NCBI GenBank assembly: GCA_046295175.1 | Contig: JBKBNY010000011.1 | Coordinates: forward strand, 62,001-126,000 | DNA from: JALOLV01 sp046295175 | Lineage (GTDB): Bacteria; Bacteroidota; Bacteroidia; Cytophagales; Spirosomataceae | Direction: 5' to 3' | DNA: 64,000 nt | Shown: piece after piece, positions 17,471 through 28,261 of the stretch | Layout: every line of letters starts with the position of its first letter | Position numbering within the stretch: the stretch's first letter is position 1 | Translations under genes and position numbers: made by a program | Notes under the pieces: model-generated | Database searches by the model: none | What the model was told of the DNA's origin: nothing | Seen by the model: the letters and a program-made list of their open reading frames with translations, nothing else

Positions 17471-18467
17471 ACCCGTTGCAGAACCACAAGTATTTGATAA
17501 CGAAGTAATGGTATAGGTAGTATTAACTAATGGTGAAACGGATATAGTTAGAGGATTGGTACTTGTTGTTTGGCTTGTGCCTCCTGTAATTGTATAGGTA
17601 TATGGAGAAGTTCCAGTAAAATTGATTGTTAGATTACTTGACTGCCCTTCATTAATGGTTGTTGTACCTGAAAGGGTAGCTGTAACAGGAGCATTGACTG
17701 TGATGTTTGTACTTAAATTACTTACTAAAGGAACAGCATCTGATGATACTAAACGAATTTTATACCCAGTACCAGTAGCTTGATTAGCTGGAATCGTAGC
17801 CGATATAGGACTTGTACTACCAGAACCTACCTCAACAGGCGAAGCAAAACTACCATTAGCATCTGATAATTGGACTTTGATTGGGTTGGATATATTGGCA
17901 GCACTGAAAGGTATGTTAATTGATTGACCTCTACAAAGAGAAGTTGAAGATAGGGTATTTAGATTCAGAACTGGAACTAAAGAAGCATCAAAACAGCCAT
18001 CGTTGCTATTGTATAAAGCTTGTACCTGCCCATCTGTTAATGCTCCTTTGTAAATTTGGACATCGTCGATTTTACCATTGAAATTATATATTGCGAACTT
18101 CCCAATAGTTAGGCTTGCAGGATTTAAATAGCCTGCATTTTGAAGAAAATCAATTGTACCATAATCTACCCTTATTCCATTCAAATATACTTCATAACCA
18201 GAAACAACTCTTTTGAAACAAATATGACTCCATTGATTAGGGTTAAATGAAGGTAACGTGGAGCTTTTATTTACAAATCCATTATTACCAGTATAAGAAA
18301 GTGTATATGTGCCTCCTTGCAATGTTAAACTAATAGCTTCTCGTCCAATATCAATTATTGGATATATTACACCTTCAACCATAGAATTTGGTAAAATCCA
18401 AGCAGAATAAGTAAACTGTGGATTTGTTAAACCAGAAATGGGGTCACTTTGAATATATGAGTTATTA

Positions 18468-18631
18468 AAACTATAAGCACTATTAGGATTTCCAAATCTA
18501 TCAGTAGTAAGTGTTGCACCATACACAGTACCATTATTTAGCCCTTTTGAATCATTGGCATTTCCATTGAAAGGAAAGCAGCTTACTAATCGCACAGCCA
18601 CTGGGTTTACAGTAACCACAGCACTACCACT
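18468..18631 (-). repeat. Internal repeat copy B of the LamG gene
   Basis: This is the partner of 17307-17470; differences are scattered substitutions, many at third codon positions. The two copies are just over 1.1 kb apart, one Ig-plus-LamG unit. Confidence 0.8.
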
Positions 18632-21600
18632 TGCTACCCCACTACCGCAGGCATTTGTTAGTGTAGTAATTGTGTAGGTAGTTGTAGTAACTGGACTTAC
18701 CGAAACTACTAACGGATTAGTACTTGTAGTCTGGCTTGTGCCATTGTTTAAAGCATAAGTCCAAGGGGCTTGACCTGTGAAGTTTATTGTGAGATTTGCC
18801 GACTGTCCCTCATTTATGGTTGTTCCGCCGGTGAGTGTTGCTGTGACTCTTTGCGTGATGGTCAAAGAACTCGAAGTAGCACTCTGTACAGCAGGATTAT
18901 CAGATACTACTCGTAATCTATAACCTGTCCCAGTCGATACAGTGTTTGGTATTTGAGCAGTTATTGGGCTTCCACTACCTGTTCCAATATTAATTGGGTT
19001 AGAAAAACTACCTGATACATCTGATAATTCTACTCTAAACGTGTTATTTACTGGTGAATAGTTAGCTTGAAATGATACCGAAAAATTTGTTCCGGTACAC
19101 AATGCTGTGTTACTCAATGCCCCCAAACCGATGTACGGAGCCACTGTTACAGTGGCACTTCCACTACCTGTTCCGCTACCGCAGCTATTGCTTAAAGAAG
19201 TAATTGTATAAGTTGTTGTTGCAAATGGTGAAATTGTTAAACTAAAAGGACTGGTGGTTGCTGTTTGGGTCGAACCATTGTTTAGCGTAAAGTTCCACGG
19301 TCCGTTGCCAGTGAAATTCAACGTCAATGTTGCATTTTGACCAAACTGAATACTGCCTCCTCCCGAAATCGTTGCAGTTGGCAACGAGCCGCTAACTGTG
19401 AGTGTTCGGGTGTTGGCACTATTAACAGGTGTTCCACTCGTTGAGACTAAACGAATTCGATATGAACTACTATTGGGAATGCCAGCTGGAACTGTCGCGG
19501 TGATTGGGCTAACCGAACCGCTTCCAATGATGGTAGAATTTGAAAAACTACCAAATTGGTCTGAAAGTAAAACATTTAATGGAGAACCTGCCGAGATACC
19601 AACCCCTGTAGATGAATAACCAACGCTTATTGTGTTTCCTGCACAGACAGCCGTTGGCGAAAGGCTTCTGATGATTATAATCGGAGTATTTTGTACTTCT
19701 GGACAATCTGTTACATTTGAGTATAATGAATAAACTTCATCATCCGTCAAAGCTCCTTTATAAAGCCTCACATCATCTATTTTTCCATTCAGAAAATTAC
19801 TCAGGCTTGAGCTACTTGCTCCGACACGTCCAATATCCGAAATTTTAAAAGGAATTAATGAACTATTCGAAATAGTCGAAACCAAATCGCCATTTACGTA
19901 TAGTTTGAGACTCTGATATGTTCGTACAGCAACAAGGTGTATCCATTGATTGGCTACTAAATTTGATGACGAATAAGCAGTTGATAACCCACTGCTTGAT
20001 GCCGATTGAAACTGCCATCCTGAACTCGAAACGGCGATTCCTTGAAAAGTATTTGTACTAAATTCTCCTTGTGATAAGATGTACTGAGTGCTACTCGGAA
20101 TCGTATTCATCATTACCCAAGCCGACATCGTAAATTCTCTCTTACGAAGTAGATTGGTTGTGTATTGGATATTATCATCAACACCATCAAAAGAATAAGC
20201 CGCATTGGTTTGCCCATAACGGTTCTCTGTTAGGAGCGGGCCATTTACGGTAGCAGTATTGTTATTCTTGGTATCATTGGCATTTGAATTGAACGGAAAA
20301 CAACTGATAAATTCTTTTGTAAAATTGACCGAAACGATGGCGTTGCTATTGCCATTTAGACTTGAACTCCCACAAACGTTCTGTGCCGATGTTATCGAAT
20401 AATTAGTGCTTTGGTCTGGTGTAACACTGATAATCCATGGACTTGTCGTTGCAACTCCGCTTAACCCATTCGACAAAACGTAGTTCCAAGGTCCAGTACC
20501 CGTAAAATTGAGCGTTAGGTTTGTAGATTGTCCATCGTTTAGGGCTACAGTACCAGCGATATTGTGTGTAGCAGGATTATTGACAAAAATATTGAAAGTA
20601 TTTACACTGATTGTACCACCGTATCATACTCTGATTTTGTAGTTTCCACCAGCGATGTTGTTCGGAATCGTTGCTATTATTGGTACAAATTGAGTCGTTC
20701 CGATAATGGTTGGGGTTGCAAAACTCCCGTTCAAATCCGACAATTCTACCACAAAACTGAGTTCAGGGTCAGGCTGTAAGTTATTCGAGAATGCCCTTAC
20801 GGTAAATGAAGTACCCGTACAAATTACAGAGGTACTTATACTCTGAACCGCCAAATAGGTATCGTTGACTACATTGTTACAGCTATTATAATTTAGCAAT
20901 AATAATATTTCAGGGTCAATCAACGAGCCACTAAATATTTTGACATCATCTATTTTACCCTTGAAGAATTTATTGTTTACGATGCTGCTGCCTATTCTTG
21001 TGGTAAGTGGGCTATCGTACGTTGCTACCCCCGATGTATTTACGGTATTACTCAAATATCCGTCAACATAAATTTTTAGCTGTCCACCCGTACGAACTCC
21101 CACAATTAAATGCCAGTTGGTGTCAACGATGTTGCCTGCATAAACAGTCGAACCATTTGAAGAAAACTTCCACGCTGCATTGCCGTTTGTATATTCGACA
21201 CCCAAAGAATGTTGGTCAAACGCCGAGCCCATTGACAAAATCATCTGTTCTGGATTATTTGCATCGGGTAGTTGGTCGAGTTTAGCCCATGAAGCAAAGG
21301 CAAAAGTACCATTATTTAACTGATTGCTTTGGATATTTACATAATCATCTATTCCGTCAAATTGTAGAGCCTTATTGGCTTCGCTATTACGATTGGTTGT
21401 TGCCGCCGTTCCGTTCTGCAAACTTCCAGAGTTTAATCCTCCTTGCGAATCATTTGCATTGCCATCTAACGGAAAACAGGACCTCAATTGGGTATTTCTC
21501 GTAACAGAGATACCTACACTTCCTGTTGCACTATTTGTTCCGCAGACGTTACTAACCGAAGAAATGGTGTAAGTTTGAGAAGCCGTCGGGTAAACCGTTA

Positions 21601-22555
21601 GATTTACAGATGATGAATAGGTCGTTCCGGTTGTTCCGTCCGAAAGGGTATAATTCCAAGGTGAAGAACCCGTAAAATTCAATGTTAGATTTGCCGATTG
21701 CCCTTCTGTAATTGTTGAGTTTGTTCCGCTGATGCTTGCGGTTGGAATCAACGAACAGTTTGGCAAATTTACCATCGAATAAGTTACACTTCCACCCGTT
21801 GGTTGGTTGATGTAAATGTTTGTACTAACATTTGAAAAGTTTGTAACCAACATTACGTATCGTTGACCAGCTTGGGCATTATTGATATACAAATCTGGTC
21901 TTGCCGCATCGTAATCGCACGTAAGCGGATAACTCTGAGTAGATGCACAAGCATTGGCCATATCATTATTGGCGATTGGCCCCCAAATCACGCATCGACA
22001 TCGTAGTTATTGCTGTTTGAGAAGTTAAAATATAGGTTTCCGCCCGAGTTTACGGTAATAATAAACCATGCTTGGTTAGGTACAGAACCCATACAACCAT
22101 AATTGGCACCGCTCGGGCCAGTCAAGTATGAGTTGTTATTGGTAGGGGCATTGAACGAAAACGAAGAGCCATTGGTATAATTATTGGGGTCGGTAAATAA
22201 CGAACACCCAACACGGATATTAGAGTTTGCTGTCATGTTGACCATATTGCTCAATGGTCGTTTTTGTTGTGCGAATGTTAATTGAAATGATAAAATTAAC
22301 AGCAGTAAGGTAGATATGCGTTTAGTCATGTGCTTGTTACTAAAGTGGTATCACAAATAAGCTTTACAAATGTATCAGTTTATCATAGAAAAAACCAAAT
22401 TTGTAATGCTTAATTTATTGATATAAAACGAAATAACGCTTTAAATCTACTTCATTATATGTGTTGGTTGTTGTGTGGAATTATATTCTGATTTGCAAAA
22501 GCCCTATTCAATGGAGAATATGAATTTCAAATCAAGAAGCCTTTTTATTCAATAA

Positions 22556-23344
22556 TCAAGATAAATGTTTATTAAAGAATAATAGCGTTTCGGCAAGATG
22601 TTCTGTCCAATATTCCCAAGTATGTCCGCCCGAAAATTCTTCATAAATGTGTGGTATTCCGTGATTATTAAGTTCAAGGTGCAATTGGCGATTGTATTCA
22701 ATTAAAATATCATCAGTTCCACAATCGAATCGAAAAGGGGAGATGATTTCTTTATTTTTCAAAATCCATTCTAAAACACCATCTTGCTCTAAGGTATCTT
22801 GCTTTAATTGCTCAAAATCAGCCACAAATTCACCGATTTGATTAAAATGAGTGATGGAAGAAAGTCCAGAAAAAGCCTTGAATACGGTCGGATATTTCGC
22901 CCCCAAACGCAAAGCTCCAAATCCACCCATCGAAAGTCCCGCAATAAAAATGGGCGATTCGTCAGTTATTTGTGGGTACTGCTCTTTCATTGCTTCAATC
23001 ACATCTTCTACAATCCAACGTTCATAATCAGTAGTTAGATGTGGGACATAACCACTGCCATCGGCATGGAGTCCGTCAGATGGCATCGCCAAAATCATCG
23101 GTTTTATTTGCTCAGTTTCTATGAGGTTTTGAGCAGTTGTATGGGCGTTTCCCTTCATTGCCCATGCCCAATGACTGCCATAAACACCATGCAACAAAAT
23201 AACGAGCGGAGTTGCCGACTCACCTAAATTTGGCGGAGCGTAAATCGTAATATCAGCACGTTGTTTTAAGGCATTACTCTTGACCGTAATGAAATCTAAG
23301 CCTTGAAAAGTGGCTTTTTCGGTGGTGAAAAATTTAGAATTCAT
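22556..23344 (-). CDS. Alpha/beta-hydrolase esterase (esterase D/feruloyl-esterase-like)
   Basis: A 262-residue esterase of the type that includes esterase D and carbohydrate esterase family 1 proteins. The oxyanion region is VILLHGVYGSHWAWA, the nucleophile elbow is AGLSMGGFG with serine at about residue 138, and the catalytic histidine is in FSGGHTWEYW near the C terminus. No signal peptide is apparent, so the enzyme is probably cytoplasmic. The gene starts 6 bases after the GH127-like gene ends and is last in the operon PhyH, alcohol dehydrogenase, GH127, esterase. A role in removing acyl groups from sugars is inferred from context. Confidence 0.88.
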   Translation of the reverse strand: MNSKFFTTEKATFQGLDFITVKSNALKQRADITIYAPPNLGESATPLVILLHGVYGSHWAWAMKGNAHTTAQNLIETEQIKPMILAMPSDGLHADGSGYVPHLTTDYERWIVEDVIEAMKEQYPQITDESPIFIAGLSMGGFGALRLGAKYPTVFKAFSGLSSITHFNQIGEFVADFEQLKQDTLEQDGVLEWILKNKEIISPFRFDCGTDDILIEYNRQLHLELNNHGIPHIYEEFSGGHTWEYWTEHLAETLLFFNKHLS

Positions 23345-23350
23345 CTTGGT

Positions 23351-25276
23351 TTAAAAGTTTACTTGCCTTAAAATAGTTTTATTCATCGGGATTAATCGCA
23401 ATGATTGTAGCTTGTTGGTGGCTTTGTTTTTCAGATTGACATTGATAAAACCATTGCTAAATGTTGCCTTGTGTTGTTCGTCAAAAGCAAATCGCTCGTT
23501 TTTAATAGGCCTATACATGGTATCCTCGAATCTTTCGGCATATTTTCGACCTTTTTCTTCGATGTGTTCAATCGGCAGAGCATAAATCAATGCACCGTAA
23601 GCGAAACAATGTTCTCCGTTGGCATCTTCAAGTACTCGAACTTTCGTGTCAAATGCTAATTTTATTTGGTCAGTTTTTTTGAATAATCGCTTGAAAACAA
23701 TAAAATCTCCTTCGATACGATATTTTTCTTGCGTTTTTATAGCAGTTACCCAAGTCGGTTTTCTGATTTTGATTGTTAGCGTCTGCGGAGAATCTAATTT
23801 GATATTGAACGCAAATTGATTTTTATTAGGATATTCGGTCTGATTCTCAATTACCAAATTATTGCCGTTGAGGGCAGTTGAAAAAACATTCGGCATAAGC
23901 AAAGCTGCTACGAGTGTAGTTTCTGAATGCTTAAACCAAGCATTTTGTAAGAAATAAGGCGAAGTACGCCCCGCATTCGGCACACAACATACGGCTACAT
24001 CTTGATGAACAGGCGAATATTTATATCGAGTTTGTTTTCGATTGGGTTCAACCTCACCGTTTTTTGTTCCCAGCATTTCATAAGAATTATCGGTTTTTAA
24101 ATAGGCAATCGACGATAATTCGGGGTGTCTTGCACCTTGTGCAGCATTGAAAAAAATATTCTCAATCTTATCAGCATAAGCCATGTCGCCAGTTTTTTGT
24201 AGCATAAGAGCGTAACTATCCATTAATTCGTGCAATGAACAAAATTCGTAACCTGTATGTGTAGCATCTGCTTGCTGTCTCCAAATCCATTCGTCGCCTG
24301 TTGCACCGCCCGTAAGTGTGGTTACTTTTTGGATTCTTGACAAATAAACAGATAATGCTTTCTGAATCGTCGGTGAATTGCTCGAAAAAGCCGCAACTAT
24401 CAGCGGACGCATGTGTTCGTAAGAATGTACGCCGTGCGACTGCAATTTGTAGCTTGGGTCTAAAATATTTTTGAGTTGAGCATCTTTTTCGGAAGCATGA
24501 TTATTTGAAAAATCTTCGTACAAGAATGTCGCATAGTCTAAATACATTTTGTCTTTTGTAAGAAAATGTAGTCTATCCAAGACATCGGTAAACGTAAGGC
24601 CGTGACCAACTCCACCCGAAAAACCGCTACCCGCATAAAATGGGTGGGAAGCATTAATCGGATAATTTTGCATGAGGTTTTCGACCGCTTTCACCACAGC
24701 CGAAAGTACCTTTGGATTTTTGGTGTATTCATAATAAGCCAGAAGTCCACGATAAAGTGTTGTTTTTGCCCACAATTCACCATTTTCTGCTTGAAATTTA
24801 TAGCGAAGCTCATTATCATAAATGCCTAAATATCCATCAGCGTCTTGCGTTGCTAAGATGCTTTCTACGTGCTTTTCTACCTTCGCTATGGCTTGTTTAT
24901 CTTCTAATAAAAACGCATTTCTAATAAAGCCATCCCACCAGTTAGACTGCGTTTCGCTATTCCACCATTTATACTGCTCATCGCCCTCGGCATCTCCTGA
25001 TTTTAGGTTACCTAAGTCTTTTGCCTTGCTTTGTTTTTGCAATCTGCCCGAGCTGTAAATAGGGTCGTTGATAAGTTCTGGAATCAAACGGTCTAAGTTT
25101 CCTACAAAACCATTTAGGTCTTTTTGCATTTGTGTTTTTAGCCAGCCAGTGGGTTTTATTGCACCAAATGTAAATGGTTTTAGTTCTTGTTTGGGCGATT
25201 GAGCCAATAGGCCATCCCCACTCAGAATTGTAAAAATTATGAGTAATTGATTTATTTTCTTCATTTTGCTCTTCAT
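23351..25276 (-). CDS. GH127-type (DUF1680) glycoside hydrolase, exported
   Basis: A protein of about 641 residues in the beta-L-arabinofuranosidase/DUF1680 family. A signal peptide (LLIIFTILSGDGLLAQ) precedes the alpha/alpha-barrel: GFVGNLDRLIPELIND, TQDADGYLGIYD, and GVGHGLTFTDVLDRLHFL. The glutamate-cysteine motif is YEFCSLHELMDSYALML. The paired cysteines appear in VAVCCVPNAGRTSPYF, corresponding to the CCxxN cluster that holds zinc and the cysteine nucleophile in GH127. An in-frame extension overlaps the upstream gene, so I chose the ATG at 25276; the ATG at 25264 is equally possible. The exact substrate in this diverse family is unknown. Confidence 0.85.
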   Translation of the reverse strand: MKSKMKKINQLLIIFTILSGDGLLAQSPKQELKPFTFGAIKPTGWLKTQMQKDLNGFVGNLDRLIPELINDPIYSSGRLQKQSKAKDLGNLKSGDAEGDEQYKWWNSETQSNWWDGFIRNAFLLEDKQAIAKVEKHVESILATQDADGYLGIYDNELRYKFQAENGELWAKTTLYRGLLAYYEYTKNPKVLSAVVKAVENLMQNYPINASHPFYAGSGFSGGVGHGLTFTDVLDRLHFLTKDKMYLDYATFLYEDFSNNHASEKDAQLKNILDPSYKLQSHGVHSYEHMRPLIVAAFSSNSPTIQKALSVYLSRIQKVTTLTGGATGDEWIWRQQADATHTGYEFCSLHELMDSYALMLQKTGDMAYADKIENIFFNAAQGARHPELSSIAYLKTDNSYEMLGTKNGEVEPNRKQTRYKYSPVHQDVAVCCVPNAGRTSPYFLQNAWFKHSETTLVAALLMPNVFSTALNGNNLVIENQTEYPNKNQFAFNIKLDSPQTLTIKIRKPTWVTAIKTQEKYRIEGDFIVFKRLFKKTDQIKLAFDTKVRVLEDANGEHCFAYGALIYALPIEHIEEKGRKYAERFEDTMYRPIKNERFAFDEQHKATFSNGFINVNLKNKATNKLQSLRLIPMNKTILRQVNF

Positions 25277-25283
25277 TAATTCC

Positions 25284-26390
25284 TCAAAACACAATAACTC
25301 CCTTGGCGTTGCGGCCTGCGTGCATATCGGCAAAAGCATTGGGTAAATCATCGAGCGAATACGTTCGAGTAACCATTTTATCCAGAATCAGCTCGCCTTT
25401 GGCGTAGAGGTCTTGTAAAATCGGGAAATCAATTTGCGGGCGAGTTTTGCCGTAGAGTGGATTGATGTAGATTTTGTCCCATTCAAATAAATTCATATCA
25501 ATGACAATCTCTTGCTCGATACCGCTCACTTGCACGGCCATGCCTGCATTGCGAACCATCGCCAATGGAGCAGCTCCAAGTTCGGGAATAGCCGTACACT
25601 CAAAGGCATAATCAGCTCCTCGTCCGTTTGTCATAGATTTTACAACTTTGGCGGCTTCGGTCAAGCCTTTATCGTTTTTTTCAGCCAAAACCGTATGCGT
25701 TGCACCGTATTCTTTGGCCATTTCGAGCCTCAACGGATTAATATCTACGGCAATGATTTTACCAGCACCCGAAATTCTCGCTCCTTGAATCACATTCAGT
25801 CCAACGCCACCCGTACCCAAAACCACTACCGAACTACCCGATTTTACTTTTGCTGCGTTTACGACCGAACCGTAGCCCGTCATTACGCCACAGCCCACAA
25901 TAGCTGCTGAAGAAAATGGCATTTCGACGTGCATTTTCACACAAGCAGCTTCTCGAACGAGTGTGTATTCCGACATCGTTCCGAGGCTAAAAGCTCGTTC
26001 GATTGGAGTATCGTTAAATGTAGTTGACGTAAAAGTGGCGTGGCCTTCGCTTACTTTATTGCCTGCCGTTACGGCCGAGTTTCGTTCGCAAATGTGCTGG
26101 TTTCCTTCTTGGCATTGAAAGCATTCATAGCATGGTATCGCCCAATTGAGCATGACTTTATCGCCAACTTTGAGCGATTTTACATTTGCCCCGACTTGCT
26201 TTACAATTCCTGCTCCTTCGTGGCCCATGACTAAAGGCTTACCCCACGACTGAGAGTCCCAGTCGGTATGGCAAACTCCAGCGGCTTTGATTTCTACCAA
26301 AACCTCATCGCCTTGCGGCTCAGCAACTGATATTTCTTGAATGGAAAAACTACCTTTTCCATCAGCAACTGCGGCTTTACAATGTATCAT
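25284..26390 (-). CDS. Zinc-dependent alcohol dehydrogenase, class III-like
   Basis: A 368-residue medium-chain dehydrogenase. The catalytic zinc ligands are cysteine 40 (AAGVCHTDWD) and histidine 57 (VMGHEGAG), with a further cysteine in IVGCGVMTGYGS. The structural zinc site is the four-cysteine lobe CYECFQCQ with a final C near 101. The Rossmann motif VVLGTGGVGLNVIQGA and acidic residue AVDINPLRL indicate NAD use. The sequence is closer to the class III (formaldehyde dehydrogenase-like) branch than to simple ethanol dehydrogenases. Its start overlaps the PhyH stop by four bases, so translation is coupled and the two enzymes probably act in sequence. The substrate is not known. Confidence 0.9.
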   Translation of the reverse strand: MIHCKAAVADGKGSFSIQEISVAEPQGDEVLVEIKAAGVCHTDWDSQSWGKPLVMGHEGAGIVKQVGANVKSLKVGDKVMLNWAIPCYECFQCQEGNQHICERNSAVTAGNKVSEGHATFTSTTFNDTPIERAFSLGTMSEYTLVREAACVKMHVEMPFSSAAIVGCGVMTGYGSVVNAAKVKSGSSVVVLGTGGVGLNVIQGARISGAGKIIAVDINPLRLEMAKEYGATHTVLAEKNDKGLTEAAKVVKSMTNGRGADYAFECTAIPELGAAPLAMVRNAGMAVQVSGIEQEIVIDMNLFEWDKIYINPLYGKTRPQIDFPILQDLYAKGELILDKMVTRTYSLDDLPNAFADMHAGRNAKGVIVF

Positions 26391-27211
26391 TTGCTGTAAA
26401 TTACGGGGTTCAAGTAAGTATCAATCACTTCACCAACTTTTGCTCCAGGACACCACACTTCCCAGTCTTTTTTCTGATTTTCGTTTTCTGGCTCTTTCAA
26501 AATCATATCTCTGTCCATGTAAATCATGGTCATTACTTTGCGGATTTGGTCGGTATTATTCGCACCGGCACGGTGGAAAACCCAACCCGAATGGAAACTT
26601 ACTTCGCCCAAATCATACGGCTCAATTACATGCTTGAAGTCGGTTACTCGTAGTTTTTGCTGAATTTTTTGCTCGCTATCGTCGCTGATGGCCAATTCAC
26701 GTCCTTCAACAATAGCATGGCTACCCGCACTAAATTCCAAAGGGCCCATTTCGAGCGGAACGGGTTGCAACGGAATCCAAGCCGTAACGGTTTTATCGGT
26801 GCTAAGCGGCCAATAATACTGGTCGGCGTGCCACGGCGTAATGCCACCACCCGCTTCTTTGAAAAGTGCTTGGTCGTGGTAAAGCCTTGCACCATCAGCT
26901 TGCATCAATTCGGCGGCAATTTGACCCAAACGTTCGCTCAAAACAAACTCTTTGCAGGTTTCGTCTTCACGCCAGAGGTTAAAAATCTGTAAAAATGCTT
27001 TGCCGTAAGTATCTCTTTGGTCGAGCGGCTTATCTTGTTTATTGATTTCGTTTACTTTTCGGGTAATCGCCTCGCCGTAATAGGCCAATGTTTCAGCATC
27101 TAATACATTTTTTAGCTTGATATAGCGATTTTTTTGATAAAACTCGATTGCTTCAGCTGGCAATTCGTAAGGAGTATCTAACAGTGTTGTTTTTTCGGCT
27201 ATTGCTTCCAT
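26387..27211 (-). CDS. PhyH-family Fe(II)/2-oxoglutarate dioxygenase
   Basis: A 274-residue member of the phytanoyl-CoA dioxygenase family. The iron-binding facial triad is visible: histidine 128 and aspartate 130 in PWHADQYYWPL, and the distal histidine near 213 in GWVFHRAGAN. An arginine near 224 is suited to holding 2-oxoglutarate. Family members hydroxylate lipids, antibiotics or small metabolites. It is the first gene of a minus-strand operon and is divergent from the AraC regulator across a 163-base gap. It overlaps the dehydrogenase gene, suggesting a hydroxylate-then-oxidise pathway linked to the glycosidase and esterase that follow. Confidence 0.9.
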   Translation of the reverse strand: MEAIAEKTTLLDTPYELPAEAIEFYQKNRYIKLKNVLDAETLAYYGEAITRKVNEINKQDKPLDQRDTYGKAFLQIFNLWREDETCKEFVLSERLGQIAAELMQADGARLYHDQALFKEAGGGITPWHADQYYWPLSTDKTVTAWIPLQPVPLEMGPLEFSAGSHAIVEGRELAISDDSEQKIQQKLRVTDFKHVIEPYDLGEVSFHSGWVFHRAGANNTDQIRKVMTMIYMDRDMILKEPENENQKKDWEVWCPGAKVGEVIDTYLNPVIYSK

Positions 27212-27374
27212 AAATCTTTTTTACAATCAATTAATTAGGGTTAAATATATAAACTTTTGATGATACAAAACTGCAAGATATTTAGATTTAGAAAGTGATT
27301 TAATTTCTCAAATAAATGTACAATTTTAACATCAACAAATAGTATTTAGTATTTTTACGTTAAAATAATAAACA

Positions 27375-28211
27375 ATGAAGGCTCTCTACGAAAAAATTAG
27401 CCTTGAAGAATCTGCTTCGTTTTTAATCAAAAAGTTTGCTGTGAGGTACTTCGATGCTCCGCTTCATTTTCATCCTGAATATGAACTGACTTACATCATC
27501 AATGGCTATGGAAAACGTTTCGTTGGCGATTCGGTTGAAGAATTCTCATCGGGAGATTTGGTGTTATTAGGGTCGAATATCCCTCATTTTTGGCGTTGCG
27601 ATAAAGATTTCTATGAAGATGTAAATCTCAAGGCAGAAGCCATTGTCATTCAGTTTTCGGTAGATTTTGTTGAAAAGATAATTGGGAATATCCCCGAATT
27701 TAAGGGTGTTTACAGCTTATTGAAAAAATCAAATCTGGGATTAAAATTTACCAATAAAGGATTAATAATCAATACTTTACACCAAATTTCAGAATCTAAA
27801 AGCATCATTCAGTTTCTTGATTTTTTATCTATTTTATCTCAGACCGAATACGATATTTTATCGAGCCAAACCACAAAACCCGATGCCAATGAAAACGAAC
27901 GGATGCGTCGGATTCTGGATTTTACATTAAATCATTTTACCGAAGAAATACCCGTCGAAAAAGTTGCCGAGATTGCTCACCTATCGGTGCCTTCATTTTG
28001 TAGGTATTTCAAACAACGAACCCGCAAAACATACATCGACTACCTCAACGAGCTACGCATCGCTCATGCTCGAAGGCTGTTAATGACGACCGATTTCAGT
28101 ATCAGCCAAGTCGGGCTTGAATGTGGTTTCCAGAATCTTTCAAACTTTCATCGGGTTTTCAAGAAACTGGTCGGAGCAACTCCCCTGCGGTTTCGTGCTA
28201 CATGGGCATAA
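27375..28211 (+). CDS. AraC-family transcriptional regulator with cupin domain
   Basis: A 278-residue regulator. The N-terminal cupin part reads PLHFHPEYELTYIINGYGKR and SGDLVLLGSNIPHFW and would bind a sugar-like effector. The C-terminal pair of helix-turn-helix motifs includes EKVAEIAHLSVPSFCRYFKQ and ISQVGLECGFQNLSNFHRVF, with the family ending KKLVGATPLRFR. It is divergent from the PhyH operon, which it probably controls. It is followed by a terminator, then by the convergent SusD/SusC cluster. AraC proteins of this kind often activate sugar-utilisation genes. The effector is unknown. Confidence 0.93.
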   Translation: MKALYEKISLEESASFLIKKFAVRYFDAPLHFHPEYELTYIINGYGKRFVGDSVEEFSSGDLVLLGSNIPHFWRCDKDFYEDVNLKAEAIVIQFSVDFVEKIIGNIPEFKGVYSLLKKSNLGLKFTNKGLIINTLHQISESKSIIQFLDFLSILSQTEYDILSSQTTKPDANENERMRRILDFTLNHFTEEIPVEKVAEIAHLSVPSFCRYFKQRTRKTYIDYLNELRIAHARRLLMTTDFSISQVGLECGFQNLSNFHRVFKKLVGATPLRFRATWA

Positions 28212-28243
28212 AAAAATCCCAACCTTTGCAGGCCGGGATTTTT
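28212..28243. terminator. Intrinsic terminator after the AraC gene
   Basis: Arms AAAAATCCC and GGGATTTTT lie around a 14-base loop, directly after the AraC stop. The A and T flanks could also stop the opposing small-lipoprotein transcript. Confidence 0.8.
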
Positions 28244-28261
28244 CGTTGATTATACCAAATA

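Larger units (their letters stand above)
16598..22329 (-). pseudogene. Giant LamG-repeat surface protein, disrupted by a frameshift and two stops
   Basis: About 1,900 codons of one ancestral gene. It starts with a signal peptide (ISTLLLLILSFQLTFAQ). A beta domain runs across the first break, followed by Ig-like repeats alternating with four LamG-type lectin-like domains, each opening with a CFP[LF]-x-x-NANDS-like motif. It ends in a 3-coathanger-stack-like tail (VLLQPGFKTEANTVFKATVGG). Three lesions split it. A one-base loss near 21990 leaves DVDA in one frame and VIWGPIANND in the next. In-frame TGA (20624-20626) and TAA (17282-17284) are each followed by matching sequence in the same frame. 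Only the N-terminal ~113 residues would be made normally. Sequencing error is the alternative, but three lesions in one gene and none in its neighbours favour decay. Confidence 0.85.

Noticed and set aside
17282..20626. Stop-codon recoding in the LamG gene
   Set aside because: TGA and TAA both end ordinary genes elsewhere in the window, and a separate frameshift is also present, so pseudogene decay is simpler.
16598..22329. CRISPR-like repeats in a repeat-rich region
   Set aside because: The repeats are long, coding and unequal, with no regular short repeat-spacer pattern.
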